Positions 16,478 through 26,079 are shown, counted from the stretch's first letter. The stretch is 64,000 nucleotides of DNA from Pseudomonadota bacterium (GCA_023458595.1 JAEWYT010000079.1:1-64000); one strand, 5' to 3'. Translations and numbers: made by a program. The notes: a model not told the origin generated them from the letters alone.

Positions 16478-17349
16478 CATCGATCCTCCTCGACTCCGAA
16501 TACGCGCTCAATACCCAGCGAGCCGAAAATCGCGATCAGCGCCAATGCCGCAATCGCGATCATGATGCTGGAAGCGGCGGCGATGACAGGCTCGTAGCTG
16601 TATTCCACCGTCCGGTAGATGGTGACCGGAAGCGTCTGGACTCTCGTCCCCGTCGTGAACAATGAGATCGTCACCTCATCGAACGACATGATAAATGCGA
16701 ACGTCGCGCCGGCCACGATGCCGGAATAGGTCGACGGGAGCACGACCTTGGACATGGCCGTGACCTCGGAAGCACCCAGATTGCGGGCGGCGCGGTAGAG
16801 GTCCCAATCGAATCCTTCCAAGCTGACGCCGACAAGCCGGATTGCATACGGCACGGCGACCAGCATGTGGCCCAGCAAGACGCCGATGATCGTGTCGAGC
16901 AGGCCGAGCCCTGCAAAGAACTGCAGCATTGCCGTACCCAGAACGATCACCGGCACCATCAGCGGCGACATGAAAAACGTCGTTAGTGCATCGCCACCCG
17001 GGAATCGCCCCATGGCCAGACTGCATGCCGCGAAGAAACCAAGCACAGTCGACAGAATGGCACACACCACGCCTAGACCGAGACTGACGAGCAGCGTGTA
17101 GGACAGCGTCTCGTCCTGCGCGGCCGCGACAAACCACTTTAATGAAAAGCCTACTGGCGGGAATCGCACAAAACTGGTGGAGGTAAAAGATGAGGCGATC
17201 ACGGTCAGCATCGGCAGAACCATGAACACCAGAACGAGATACGAGAACCCGATTAATCCAATGCGGAGCGCGGGGTTGCCTATCTGCCGTCGCTTGGCGC
17301 CAGCGCCCGGAGGCCGGTTGGCCGCTGTAGCCTTTGTGCCGCTATGCAT
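16477..17349 (-). CDS. ABC transporter permease, PotC type
   Basis: A 290-residue inner-membrane protein with six or so membrane segments and the EAA loop YRAARNLGASEVTAMSKVVLP region (about 205-225). It belongs to the spermidine/putrescine-ferric iron permease family. It overlaps the PotB-type gene by 8 bases. Together with the ATPase at 18186-19253 and probably the binding protein at 27258-28301 it makes one importer; the cargo is likely an organic acid degraded by this operon rather than a polyamine. Confidence 0.88.
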   Translation of the reverse strand: MHSGTKATAANRPPGAGAKRRQIGNPALRIGLIGFSYLVLVFMVLPMLTVIASSFTSTSFVRFPPVGFSLKWFVAAAQDETLSYTLLVSLGLGVVCAILSTVLGFFAACSLAMGRFPGGDALTTFFMSPLMVPVIVLGTAMLQFFAGLGLLDTIIGVLLGHMLVAVPYAIRLVGVSLEGFDWDLYRAARNLGASEVTAMSKVVLPSTYSGIVAGATFAFIMSFDEVTISLFTTGTRVQTLPVTIYRTVEYSYEPVIAAASSIMIAIAALALIAIFGSLGIERVFGVEEDR

Positions 17350-18193
17350 TTTTGTTCCTCAGAATAACTGTTCCGAGAAATACGGCGAGGGACACCGTTA
17401 CGAGGAGGAATATCGAAAGAACGGAGCCTTTGCCGAAATTGTGTAGAACCGAGAATTGCTCCCAGATCGAATAGGACATGACGCGCACCTTCCCGGCGCC
17501 GAGAATGGACGGCGTCACGAAAGCGCCGGCGCTCAGGGAAAAGACGGCGATTGCGCCCGACAGCATTCCCGGCAAACTCAGGGGAAATATCACCCGCGTG
17601 AAAACCCTGACAGGGCTCGCACCGTGAATGCGCGCGGCGTTCAGCACGGCGGCATCCAGATTTCGCAGCGAGGCGGCGATCGGTAGAACCATCATGGCGA
17701 GAAACAGATGAACGAGACCGATCACGACAGCGGCCTCGCTTCCTATGATGCGCGTCATCGGGCCGAGGCCGAACCAGGGAAGCATCGACTGGACCGGACC
17801 ACCCTGGCCGAGCAGGATCAACCATCCGTAGGTTCGGACCAAAGCGCTGACGAACAGTGGCGCGAGCAGGCCGGTGTAGACGATCGTTCTGTGCCTGCCG
17901 GAGAAAAACACCAGGCAGACTGCCACCGGGTAGCCGATCAGAATACTGATGAGAACGGTGGCCAGGCTCAGATAGGCCGTTTTCGCCATGACACTCCAAT
18001 AGAAGAGGTCGGACAACACACTCACGTAATATTCCGGCGTCCAGCCTCCGGTCACGCCGTCGATCGGATCGAAATGCCTGACGCTGTTGCTGAACATCTG
18101 CGCCATCGGCACGATGAAGGCAAACACAAGGAAAATGCCTATCGGCAAGATCATAATTAGTCTGAAAAGTCGCTCTCGCGTGCTGTTATTCAT
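17342..18193 (-). CDS. ABC transporter permease, PotB type
   Basis: A 283-residue permease with about six membrane segments and an EAA-like loop NAARIHGASPVRVFTRVIFP near residues 185-205. Its ATG overlaps the ATPase stop by 8 bases. It pairs with the PotC-type permease. No binding protein is encoded on this strand. Confidence 0.88.
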   Translation of the reverse strand: MNNSTRERLFRLIMILPIGIFLVFAFIVPMAQMFSNSVRHFDPIDGVTGGWTPEYYVSVLSDLFYWSVMAKTAYLSLATVLISILIGYPVAVCLVFFSGRHRTIVYTGLLAPLFVSALVRTYGWLILLGQGGPVQSMLPWFGLGPMTRIIGSEAAVVIGLVHLFLAMMVLPIAASLRNLDAAVLNAARIHGASPVRVFTRVIFPLSLPGMLSGAIAVFSLSAGAFVTPSILGAGKVRVMSYSIWEQFSVLHNFGKGSVLSIFLLVTVSLAVFLGTVILRNKNA

Positions 18194-19253
18194 GGATCAC
18201 AACCGCGCTCTCGGGACTGAAGCTCAGGACAACGGACTCATCCTGCTGGCGGAATTCGCTGTTGCCGATGTTGCGCGCTTCGACACGGATCGCACCTGCG
18301 GGGGAAGCGACGACGTAAGCAGTCGCCGATCCGACGAAGGAGATGCTCTGGATTCTCCCGCAGATGGAGTTCTCTCCGTCAGGCTCGTCCTTGATCTGGA
18401 TTCGCTCAGCTCGCAGTGCGAGCGTGGCGGCACTTCCGACCGGAATACTCGTGTCCGGCGCCACAGCCCGCAGAATGATATCGCCCCAGGCGAATTCCAC
18501 GTGATCTCCACTGCGTGAAACCACCTTGCCCCGAAGCAGGTTCGCATCCCCGAGGAACGACGCCACGAAATTGTTCTCTGGATGGTCGTAGATCTCTTTC
18601 GGTGTACCCTGTTGTTCGATCCGTCCCTGGCGCATCAAGACGACGCTGTCGGACATTGAGAGCGCCTCGGCTTGGTCGTGCGTGACAAAGACCGTGGTAA
18701 TGCCTAGTGTCTTTTGAATACGCCGGACATCGCTGCGAAGCTGCGTTCTCAGGCTGGCATCGAGCGCCGAGAACGGCTCATCGAGGAGCAGAACGGCAGG
18801 CTCGATCACAATAGCCCGAGCCAGCGCCACTCGCTGCGCCTGACCACCGGACAACTGCCGCCGGTATCGCTCCTCGAAGCCGCCGAGTTCGACCATTTCG
18901 AGAGCCTTAGAAACTTTGCGCTTGATCTCGGTCTTCGTCATTCCACGCATGGTTAGGCCGAAGGCGACGTTCTCGAAGACGGTCATGTGCGGAAACAGGG
19001 CGAAGTTCTGGAAGACCATCCCGAGATTCCGCTTGTGGCAGGGCGTACCGTGGATCGCGCGGTCATCGATGAAAATCTGCCCTTCATCCGGGTCAATGAA
19101 CCCGGCGATCATGTTCAAGGTCGTCGTCTTGCCGCATCCCGACGGACCAAGCAGCGTGATCAAATCGCCATTCTCGACCACAAATGAAATCTTCTCGACC
19201 GCAGAAACGCGGCCGAAGCTCTTTGAAATGCCACGTATTTCTACGCCGGACAT
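18186..19253 (-). CDS. ABC transporter ATP-binding protein, PotA type with TOBE domain
   Basis: A 355-residue ATPase: Walker A GPSGCGKTT (about 36-44), signature QLSGGQAQRVALARAI, Walker B VLLLDEPFSALD, and a C-terminal TOBE domain (about 280-350), as in PotA/FbpC. It drives the importer formed with the two downstream permeases. The 260-base gap before it (19254-19513) holds no recognisable gene or promoter. Confidence 0.9.
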   Translation of the reverse strand: MSGVEIRGISKSFGRVSAVEKISFVVENGDLITLLGPSGCGKTTTLNMIAGFIDPDEGQIFIDDRAIHGTPCHKRNLGMVFQNFALFPHMTVFENVAFGLTMRGMTKTEIKRKVSKALEMVELGGFEERYRRQLSGGQAQRVALARAIVIEPAVLLLDEPFSALDASLRTQLRSDVRRIQKTLGITTVFVTHDQAEALSMSDSVVLMRQGRIEQQGTPKEIYDHPENNFVASFLGDANLLRGKVVSRSGDHVEFAWGDIILRAVAPDTSIPVGSAATLALRAERIQIKDEPDGENSICGRIQSISFVGSATAYVVASPAGAIRVEARNIGNSEFRQQDESVVLSFSPESAVVIHE

Positions 19254-19513
19254 AGCATGTCCTTTCGCGATTCAGTTGCCGTTAGGAACTTCTGCAACCG
19301 GCCGGAAATAAATGTCGTTGGCAAGTCGCATCGGCCACCGTGAACCGCAGCGCCAATCCGCCGAGACGACGGGACCTCAGATTGTGTACTCACCGGTTTC
19401 CTCCTCCGCCCGCGGCCTTGTTTCCAGCCTTCGCGGCATGTGATGGTTTTTCTCTTCAAACTGCCCGTTTGCCGAACGACCGACCGAGATTGCAGACCTC
19501 TGTTCCGCCAGCA

Positions 19514-20785
19514 TCAATACAGGTTCGAGGACGCAACAAGCAGGTCCTGCCGCTGCTCGGGCGCAGCGATAGCAATCATGGCCCCTGCGCGCTCACTCAG
19601 GGAACGCCCCCGAAGCTCGGCAATGCCGTACTCCGTAACGACGATATCGGCGTCGGCGCGCGGCGTCGTCACGGCGCCGTCTGCAAGGCGCGCGACGATT
19701 CGTGACTTCGTGCCCTTTTTTGCCGTTGCGGGAAGCGCAATGATCGAACGCCCGCCGGGCGAGCGCATCGCCGCACGCACGAAGTCTCCCTGGCCACCGA
19801 TGGTTCCCATATGACGCCCCATCACCGTTTCGGAATTGATCTGCCCCGTCAGATCCACTTCGATGGCGGAATTGATCGCAACCAGCCGGCTGAGCTGGGA
19901 AAGCACTACGGGATCGTGCGTATAAAGCGGCGATCGCACACTGACGGACGGGTTATGGTCAGCATAAGCATTGAGACGATGGGAGCCGAGCAAACCCATC
20001 GTCACGGTTACGCCCGGATCGATCTCCTTGCGTGAATTGTCGATCGCGCCGCTCTCGATAAGATTGAGAATTCCGTCTCCGATTATACCGGCGTGTACAC
20101 CCAGAGCGCGCTTTTGCTGCAACGCTCGCGCCACCGCGTCAGGGACTGCGCCAATTCCGAGCTGGATGACTGAGCCGTCAGACACCAATCGGGCAATATG
20201 ATCGCCGATCCGTACGTCGATGTCGGACGGTTCGCCGCGCTTCGGTTCGATAACGGGCGTGTCGTCCTCGATGAGGATGTCAAAAGCGGAGCGGTCGACG
20301 AATGTATCGCCGAAGGTCCACGGAACATTCCGGTTGACCTGCCCGACGACCACTCTCGCTTTTTCTATCGCCGCCTGAATGTGCTGCACGCCGAGACCGA
20401 GATTGTATCTTCCGCGATCATCGGGTCCGCATACCTGGACAAGCACCACGTCGATGCGAATGTCGCCAGCCGCGATCAACTGGCACAGGTTGGATACGTT
20501 GCACGGAATGACTCCGCCAGCGCCGTCGGCGTAGAATCGCCTGTTGGTGCCGGCTCCGCCGAAGCCCTTATAGTTTACTCGTGGATGCCCCGGCCGCAGA
20601 GCTTCGCTGAGGCTGAGGCTGAGCAGTGTCGAGAACTCCGGACAATCATCAGCTTGTGAGTCCAGACGTGAAACCAGTGCGACCGGCTCGGCCGTTGCGC
20701 CGAGCCATGTGAGAGTATCGCCGGGGCGCATGAAGTCAGCGAAGCAGATGTCTCCGGGCGACATTGTTTTCGTTCTGTTACTCAC
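19514..20785 (-). CDS. Acetyl-CoA hydrolase/4-hydroxybutyrate CoA-transferase family
   Basis: A 423-residue class I CoA-transferase of the AtoA/4-hydroxybutyrate type: GIGAVPDAVARAL (about 205-217), the catalytic-Glu region INSAIEVDLTGQINSE, then MGTIGGQGDF and a C-terminal TEYGIAELRG motif. It would move CoA from acetyl-CoA or a similar donor to an acid. GTG 20785 gives family length but has a weak ribosome site; ATG 20764 is an alternative. It follows the BadI-like gene by 27 bases. Confidence 0.85.
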   Translation of the reverse strand: MSNRTKTMSPGDICFADFMRPGDTLTWLGATAEPVALVSRLDSQADDCPEFSTLLSLSLSEALRPGHPRVNYKGFGGAGTNRRFYADGAGGVIPCNVSNLCQLIAAGDIRIDVVLVQVCGPDDRGRYNLGLGVQHIQAAIEKARVVVGQVNRNVPWTFGDTFVDRSAFDILIEDDTPVIEPKRGEPSDIDVRIGDHIARLVSDGSVIQLGIGAVPDAVARALQQKRALGVHAGIIGDGILNLIESGAIDNSRKEIDPGVTVTMGLLGSHRLNAYADHNPSVSVRSPLYTHDPVVLSQLSRLVAINSAIEVDLTGQINSETVMGRHMGTIGGQGDFVRAAMRSPGGRSIIALPATAKKGTKSRIVARLADGAVTTPRADADIVVTEYGIAELRGRSLSERAGAMIAIAAPEQRQDLLVASSNLY

Positions 20786-20812
20786 GCCACCAATACCTTG
20801 CGGCTCGTTCCA

Positions 20813-21625
20813 TCAGGATTCGATGCTTGCGAAATTCGGTTTCCGTTTCTCGCGAAATGCCTGCCCGGCCTCCTTCGCCTCCGCCGAATAGCGATAGAGC
20901 GCCGTCGCATGGAACCCCAATGCGGATTGACCGCGCAGGTGCTCGCTGTCGGCGTTGAATGACGCCTTCGCGATCCCGATCGCGGTCGGGCTCATATTGG
21001 CGATCTCCTCGCACCATCTGTCGACTTCGGCGTCGAGTTGATCGTCTGGCACGACGCAATTGACCAAGCCCATCGCCAGAGCCTCCTCGGCCGAATACCG
21101 GCGGCAGAGAAACCACAGCTCGCGCGCCTTCTTCTCTCCGATGACGCGGGAGAGCATGGCTGTGCCGAAGCCCGGGTCGACGGAGCCCATTTTCGGGCCG
21201 ACCTGACCGAAGACGGCGTTGTCGCTGGCGATGGCGAGATCGCACAGAGTAACAAGCACGTTGCCGCCGCCAATGGCGTAACCTCGTACCTTGGCGATCA
21301 CCGGCTTCGGTACCGATCGAATGGATGCATGCAGTTCTTCTCCAGGCACACCCGTGATGCCGCGACCTGTGTTCTTGGTCCGGCTGTCGCCGGTGTCGCC
21401 CCCAACCGTGAAAGCACGGCTCCCAGCGCCCGTCAGCACGATCACACCGATGTTGCGATTCCAGCCAGCGCGCATAATCGCTTCGGTGAGTTCCTCGTAG
21501 GTGCCGCCGTCGAACTTCGAGTTCGAGCTGCGGAAGGAATTCATCCGATCCGGGCGATTGATGGTGATGGTCGCAACACGTCCCTGTTCCTCGTAGATGA
21601 CGTCTTCGAAATCGTCGTGGCTCAT
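20813..21625 (-). CDS. badI: BadI-like 2-ketocyclohexanecarboxyl-CoA hydrolase
   Basis: A 270-residue crotonase-family ring-opening hydrolase. The block FGQVGPKMGSVDPGFGTA (about 136-153), followed by VIGEKKARELWFLCRRYS, matches BadI closely and differs from MenB, which has FDAGYGS. BadI opens the ring of 2-ketocyclohexanecarboxyl-CoA to pimelyl-CoA. Here it lies next to an acyl-CoA dehydrogenase and a CoA-transferase, which suits an alicyclic acid route. Other ring ketones are possible substrates, so the exact reaction is unproven. Confidence 0.68.
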   Translation of the reverse strand: MSHDDFEDVIYEEQGRVATITINRPDRMNSFRSSNSKFDGGTYEELTEAIMRAGWNRNIGVIVLTGAGSRAFTVGGDTGDSRTKNTGRGITGVPGEELHASIRSVPKPVIAKVRGYAIGGGNVLVTLCDLAIASDNAVFGQVGPKMGSVDPGFGTAMLSRVIGEKKARELWFLCRRYSAEEALAMGLVNCVVPDDQLDAEVDRWCEEIANMSPTAIGIAKASFNADSEHLRGQSALGFHATALYRYSAEAKEAGQAFREKRKPNFASIES

Positions 21626-21651
21626 TTTTCGTCTCCGAACAAAGTAATGCC

Positions 21652-22809
21652 CTAAGCCCTATAGGCAGCGGTTCCTGTCAGCTCCCGCCCCTCGATAAGG
21701 GTCAGGATCTGGTTTGTACCGTCAGGGATCGGTAGCATGCGCGCATCCCTGTAAAGCCTCTCAAGTCCGAGTTCAGTGCTAATGCCCATCGCCCCGTGAA
21801 TTTCCATCGCTTCGGAAATCGCACGCTGGCACACTGCGATCGAGTAGCGTTTGGCCATTGCGGAGACTTGGTTTGCGCGATCGCCTCGGTCGATGCAGGC
21901 AAGCGCGTAGTAGCAAAGCAATCGGCTGGTCGTGATGGCGGTAGCGATGTTCGCGAGCAGTTCCTGGATGAGTTGGAACCCCGATATCTTTTTGCCGAAC
22001 TGAACCCGTTCCCCCGCATAAGCGAGCGCTGCGTCATAGGCTTTCTGAGCCAGATGAACGGCAAACAATCCCATGAAGGGTCGGTTAGCGATCCAGGTCT
22101 GGGTCAGTACCCGCGATGCATCACCTGTCTCACCGAGAGCATTCTTCTTGGGCACGCGGCAGTCGACAAACGTGGCCTCGCCCAAGTGACCCTGCTTGAG
22201 GCCCAAGGTCGGAATCTTCCGCGTTGCGAACGGCGACTCCTCCTTATCGATGACGAGCCGTAATATTCGGCTAAGCCCGTTCTCGTCGCGGCCGACAGCC
22301 GTGGTCACCATCATCACATCAGACACGGCGGCACTGGTAATCCACATCTTGGTGCCGTTGACGATGTAGTGGTCCCCGTCCTCGACGGCTGTCGTCCTAA
22401 TGCTTCGCGGATCGGAACCGGCATCCGGTTCGGTCGTACCCGTACAAGTGATTTTCTTGCCGGATATCAGATCCGGAAGTATCCGTTCGCGCTGCTCCGG
22501 TGTGCTGCCCTGGTAGATACGGGCGATCGTGACTTCCTGGGCGCCAAGCGCCCATTGCGCGGTCGGAGGCAGTTGTTCAAGGATCAAGCCGAAAGTCAGG
22601 GCTGGCAACGCCGAGCCTCCGGCTTCTGTTGGTAGCCGCGCTGTAGTCAAACCCTGCTTGGCTAGAATCTGGATCAGCTTCCGCGTCGCATCCTTGGGCA
22701 ACGGCTGGTCGGGGGCGTGTGCGGCGAGCAGCGGCTCGATGTCCTGACTCACCATCCGGCGTGTTGAGTCCTGGGCGATACGCTGCTCATCCGTCAGTTC
22801 GAAGTCCAT
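21652..22809 (-). CDS. Acyl-CoA dehydrogenase with Asp at the catalytic-base position
   Basis: A 385-residue flavoprotein with full acyl-CoA dehydrogenase architecture: CTGTTEPDAGSDPRSI, VNGTKMWITSA, the Arg in ERVQFGKKISGFQLIQ, EIHGAMGIS, and the C-terminal IPDGTNQIL. In most family members the last motif is (Y/P)EGTxQI and its Glu abstracts the alpha proton; here it is Asp363. Asp at that site is known to me from dehydrogenases of cyclic substrates such as cyclohexanecarboxyl-CoA, which agrees with the adjacent BadI-like gene. Confidence 0.87.
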   Translation of the reverse strand: MDFELTDEQRIAQDSTRRMVSQDIEPLLAAHAPDQPLPKDATRKLIQILAKQGLTTARLPTEAGGSALPALTFGLILEQLPPTAQWALGAQEVTIARIYQGSTPEQRERILPDLISGKKITCTGTTEPDAGSDPRSIRTTAVEDGDHYIVNGTKMWITSAAVSDVMMVTTAVGRDENGLSRILRLVIDKEESPFATRKIPTLGLKQGHLGEATFVDCRVPKKNALGETGDASRVLTQTWIANRPFMGLFAVHLAQKAYDAALAYAGERVQFGKKISGFQLIQELLANIATAITTSRLLCYYALACIDRGDRANQVSAMAKRYSIAVCQRAISEAMEIHGAMGISTELGLERLYRDARMLPIPDGTNQILTLIEGRELTGTAAYRA

Positions 22810-22881
22810 GCACTAAGCTCCTAGTTACGAAACATGAAAGTCCGCAGCGTGGTCCGGCAACGGCCGTTCGCGCCGCAATCG

Positions 22882-25071
22882 CTACGACGCTGTACTCCCC
22901 GCCGCGCCGGTACTCAGGGAGTCCAGTTCGCCGAGAATTTCGGCGCGGTGGAAGTCGACAGGCGCCGCTGGTTCCATAACCAGCGGCTGCGTATCCACGA
23001 GCCGCAATGGACACGCCAGAACCGGCCATCGAAAGCCGCCTTCGTCTCGGTATTCGAACAGGTTTCTTTGCGAGACGACCGGCAACTCGAGCATCTCCCT
23101 GACGCTCAAAACCGGCGCTGTCTCGATGCCCTTGCAGCGCAATTCCACATCCGCATCGGCACGCGACATGGTTCGGAATCGATCAAACGAAAGGGTGTTG
23201 AGTGGCGTAGCAATCGATGCGGCGGCGACAAGATAGCCGTCGCTGCACTGAATTGTTTGAGCGGCGTATCTTTCGGCCTGGCCGTCCCAGACCAGTTGGG
23301 TCACCCAGGCTGATGCGTCCTGCATGGAGATGTCGAGATTGACACCGGGGCCGCCGTCCGCGACATGTTCCAGCGCGGCGAGAAGACCCAGCAGGCCGAA
23401 CTGCGCGCCAAGCAGGTCGGACGTTGAGATGCCGGTCTTGACCGGTTCGCCGTCAGGGTCGACCGCGGCCATGATGCCGGCCTCGGCCTGGATGACCGTG
23501 TCATAGGCGGGCCGCCCGGGATAAAGAGAGGCCGATCCGTAGCCATTGATCGCACAATAAACGATACGCTCGTTGAGCGAGCGAATGGTGTCGAACGAGA
23601 AGCCCATTCTCGCCAGTGAGCCCGGCTTCAGGTTTTCGACGATGACGTCGGCCGTACCGATCAGTTCCCGCAGGATGGCCGCGTCTTTGGGCACCTTCAG
23701 ATCGAGGCAGATCATTCTCTTGCCGGCATTGTTGAAGCGGCAGAAGATCGATTGGCCGTCATGTAGCGGCGGCCATGTTCTCGTGGTTTCGCCGCCCGGG
23801 GGCTCAACTTTTATGACGTCGGCACCTAAATTCGCGCAATAACGGGCAATTAGCGGTGCCGTGGTGTACTGACCGATTTCTATGACCCTGATGTCGCGGA
23901 GCGGCAACGGCATGGTGCCGGTTGTGCCCGGCGACGCCACGGGCCGCGGGCCGATTGCTGTCGACCGCGCCGAATTGATGCGCTTGGCCGACACTGCGTC
24001 GATGCGGATCGGCGAGCGCGAAACATATGTTTTGTGCCCGGACCGTTCGTCTTCGACCTCGAAGACAGAATCACGGGCGGCCAGATTGGGCTCGCGCGGG
24101 TAACCTTCAATTCCAACAACACGTCCATTGGCAATGGAAATCTCTGATAGCTTACGGCTGCATTCATCAATCGAATGCAGCCGAGTCCAGGCTTCGACTG
24201 CCTCGTCAACCTGCTTGCGATTGGCAACGCGAGCCGCCTGCGTCTCGAAATCCGCGCCCGAGGCCAGTTCTGGACGGCCGATCAAACTGCAGATGCGACG
24301 CCACTGAACGGAGCTTCCAGCGCAGATGACCAGCGAGCCATCCTTGGCGCGATAGCTATTCCAGGGCGCCGCGGCGGGATGCACGTTTCCCATCCTCGCG
24401 ATCCGCGCGCCGACATCGATCAACGGCTCTGCGACAAATGTCGCCATTGCGACGAACGCACTATCAAACAGGCTCATGTCGATGTTCTGGCCACGTCCGC
24501 AGAGGCGCCTCACCCGCAGCGCAGCTATCACTGCTGCTGCTGCGTAGAGCCCTGTCGTCATCTCCACGACAGGGAATCCGACCGCTATCGGAGGCTGATG
24601 AGGCAGGCCGGTCGTATCGACGATTGCAGATATCGCCTGAATCTGAAGTTCCGTCAGCGGCGCACCGTTTGCGGACAACGTGCTGCCAAGCCCAGTTATG
24701 TCGCATAGGATCTGCCGCCCCACATCTCGATCCGTAGCCGCTTGAGCGGGCGTGAGGTCGGATGAATGCAGAATGACATCCGCATCACCTTCCTGGTCGG
24801 CAAGCGCCAAATCGGAAACGATGGACTTTCCGTGCCGCAGGTAAGCACAGCCGTCGTATGTGTTCGGGTTGGCGGGTGAACCGTAGTTGCCGGTACAGAA
24901 AACCTGGGCGCCGAGATCGCGCAGCAAGGCGCCGCAGACGCCGACGGCCAACCTTTCGCCAAGTTCGACGACACGAACTCCGGCGAGCGGCGAATCGAAC
25001 GGCACGCTCGCATTGAACTGCGTCGCACCACAATCCGACTCACCATTGTCCGCATGTCCGTTCCGGCTCAA
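22882..25071 (-). CDS. Tandem CaiB/BaiF CoA-transferase fusion
   Basis: A 729-residue protein made of two type III CoA-transferase domains (about 28-355 and 388-715). The second has the full signature LGADVIKVEPPGG, VIVENLKPG and the catalytic Asp524 in RPAYDTVIQAEAG. The first is shorter in its N-terminal part, and the matching position is Glu141 in PLTELQIQAISA, so it may be structural. TTG 25071 is the start, behind GGGGAGG. The first gene of the leftward operon, it probably activates the acid to its CoA ester. A remnant of its start codon region recurs at 36439-36492. Confidence 0.85.
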   Translation of the reverse strand: MSRNGHADNGESDCGATQFNASVPFDSPLAGVRVVELGERLAVGVCGALLRDLGAQVFCTGNYGSPANPNTYDGCAYLRHGKSIVSDLALADQEGDADVILHSSDLTPAQAATDRDVGRQILCDITGLGSTLSANGAPLTELQIQAISAIVDTTGLPHQPPIAVGFPVVEMTTGLYAAAAVIAALRVRRLCGRGQNIDMSLFDSAFVAMATFVAEPLIDVGARIARMGNVHPAAAPWNSYRAKDGSLVICAGSSVQWRRICSLIGRPELASGADFETQAARVANRKQVDEAVEAWTRLHSIDECSRKLSEISIANGRVVGIEGYPREPNLAARDSVFEVEDERSGHKTYVSRSPIRIDAVSAKRINSARSTAIGPRPVASPGTTGTMPLPLRDIRVIEIGQYTTAPLIARYCANLGADVIKVEPPGGETTRTWPPLHDGQSIFCRFNNAGKRMICLDLKVPKDAAILRELIGTADVIVENLKPGSLARMGFSFDTIRSLNERIVYCAINGYGSASLYPGRPAYDTVIQAEAGIMAAVDPDGEPVKTGISTSDLLGAQFGLLGLLAALEHVADGGPGVNLDISMQDASAWVTQLVWDGQAERYAAQTIQCSDGYLVAAASIATPLNTLSFDRFRTMSRADADVELRCKGIETAPVLSVREMLELPVVSQRNLFEYRDEGGFRWPVLACPLRLVDTQPLVMEPAAPVDFHRAEILGELDSLSTGAAGSTAS

Positions 25072-25230
25072 GTGAACCTGCCTCCCCTTTCGGCGATTGC
25101 TATTCTCAAGTTCCGATTAACGGAATTTACTTTCATATTATTTATATGCATATCCAACCCTTTGACGCATGTCAACTCTTTGTTGCCTGCGTCAGGCGCC
25201 CGAGCAGCCGCCCACTTCTCTCATGCTAAT
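25030..25230. repeat. Copy A (left part) of a duplicated promoter module
   Basis: About 200 bases, from the first codons of the CaiB fusion through its promoter, are closely similar to 36451-36652 in the same orientation. Shared landmarks include CAAGTGAACCTGCCTCC, TTTGACGC with TGTCAACTCTTTGTT, and GAGCAGCCGCCCACTTC. See the partner half at 26190-26540 and copy B at 36439-36951. Confidence 0.85.
25111..25175 (-). promoter_or_regulatory. Leftward promoter with two palindromic operators
   Basis: On the minus strand TTGACA (25175-25170), a 17-base spacer and TATGCA (25152-25147) form a promoter for the CaiB operon. The -35 lies inside a perfect inverted repeat, TTGAC-GCAT-GTCAA (25162-25175). 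Downstream of the -10 is TTCCG-ATTAA-CGGAA (25111-25125), a perfect palindrome of the kind bound by IclR-family proteins. Both are conserved in copy B at 36531-36596. Confidence 0.6.
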
Positions 25231-25290
25231 TTGAAGCTCTTCACTGGCAGGGGGCTCCGAAATCGCCCTTCGCTCCGCCATTGGCATCAA

Positions 25291-26079
25291 TCAGGCCATC
25301 AAGAATCCGCCATTGACGCTCAGTACTTGCCCCGTCACCCAACTCGTCTGTTCCGCGCTCAAGAACGCCACGGCATACGCCACGTCGTCCGGCTGCCCCA
25401 GACGGCCCACTGGATAGCGCGCTAGGATCTTTTTCTCACGCGCCAGAAAACGTGCCTCACCAAGCTCGGCGCGGAGTGCGGCATCCCTTTGCTCGCGAAC
25501 GGGTGTGTTCGTGGCGCCGGGGGAAACGACATTGAGAGTCACCCCATATTTCCCGACCTCTTGCGCCACCGATTTGACGAGCGCGATCACCCCGCCCTTC
25601 GCCGCGGCGTAATAGGAAAGGCGCGCCTGCCCGATCAGCGCTGAATCGGAGGCTAGGTAGACGATGCGGCCATAGCCCCGGCTGACCATGCCCGGAAGCA
25701 CTGCCTTTAGGCACAACATGGCGCCAAAGAGATTTACACGCAGGATCCGCTCCCAGTCCTCGGGCCTTGATTCCAGAAATAGATTGTCGTGGAAGATTGC
25801 TGCGGAGTTCACGAAGATATCGATGTCGCCGAACGCGCGTTTGGTTTCGTCGATCATATTCGCCACCGAACGTGCATCGCCGATATCGGCGGCAAGCCCC
25901 AGGGCGGTGGGCGACAAAGCCTTAGCAGACGCGGCCACTGCCTCGCCGTTGTTATCGGCGAGAGCAACTCTTGCGCCGCTATCGCTGAGTGTTTTGGCGC
26001 AAGCTAGGCCGATACCGCGCGCGGCGCCGGTGATCAGCGCATTCTTTCCCGTAAAATCGAATGCCTGGTGCATATCCAT
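25291..26079 (-). CDS. SDR-family oxidoreductase
   Basis: A 262-residue short-chain dehydrogenase with nucleotide motif TGAARGIGLACA, the NSAA motif, catalytic Ser and YYAAAKGG (YxxxK), and a C-terminal GQVLSVNGG. The acidic residue in ALADNN after beta 2 suggests NAD preference. ATG 26079 has GAAGAG upstream. The gene sits inside copy A of a duplicated promoter region and is missing from copy B. Likely role: oxidation of a hydroxyacyl-CoA or alcohol in this pathway. Confidence 0.88.
   Translation of the reverse strand: MDMHQAFDFTGKNALITGAARGIGLACAKTLSDSGARVALADNNGEAVAASAKALSPTALGLAADIGDARSVANMIDETKRAFGDIDIFVNSAAIFHDNLFLESRPEDWERILRVNLFGAMLCLKAVLPGMVSRGYGRIVYLASDSALIGQARLSYYAAAKGGVIALVKSVAQEVGKYGVTLNVVSPGATNTPVREQRDAALRAELGEARFLAREKKILARYPVGRLGQPDDVAYAVAFLSAEQTSWVTGQVLSVNGGFLMA

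Noticed and set aside
16477..19253. Polyamine transporter potABC
   Set aside because: The fold class fits, but nothing else in the operon concerns polyamines. The family is broad, so the cargo was left open.
20813..21625. MenB (naphthoate synthase)
   Set aside because: Close in sequence, but the GSVDPG motif and the neighbours point to a BadI-like enzyme; no menaquinone genes are near.
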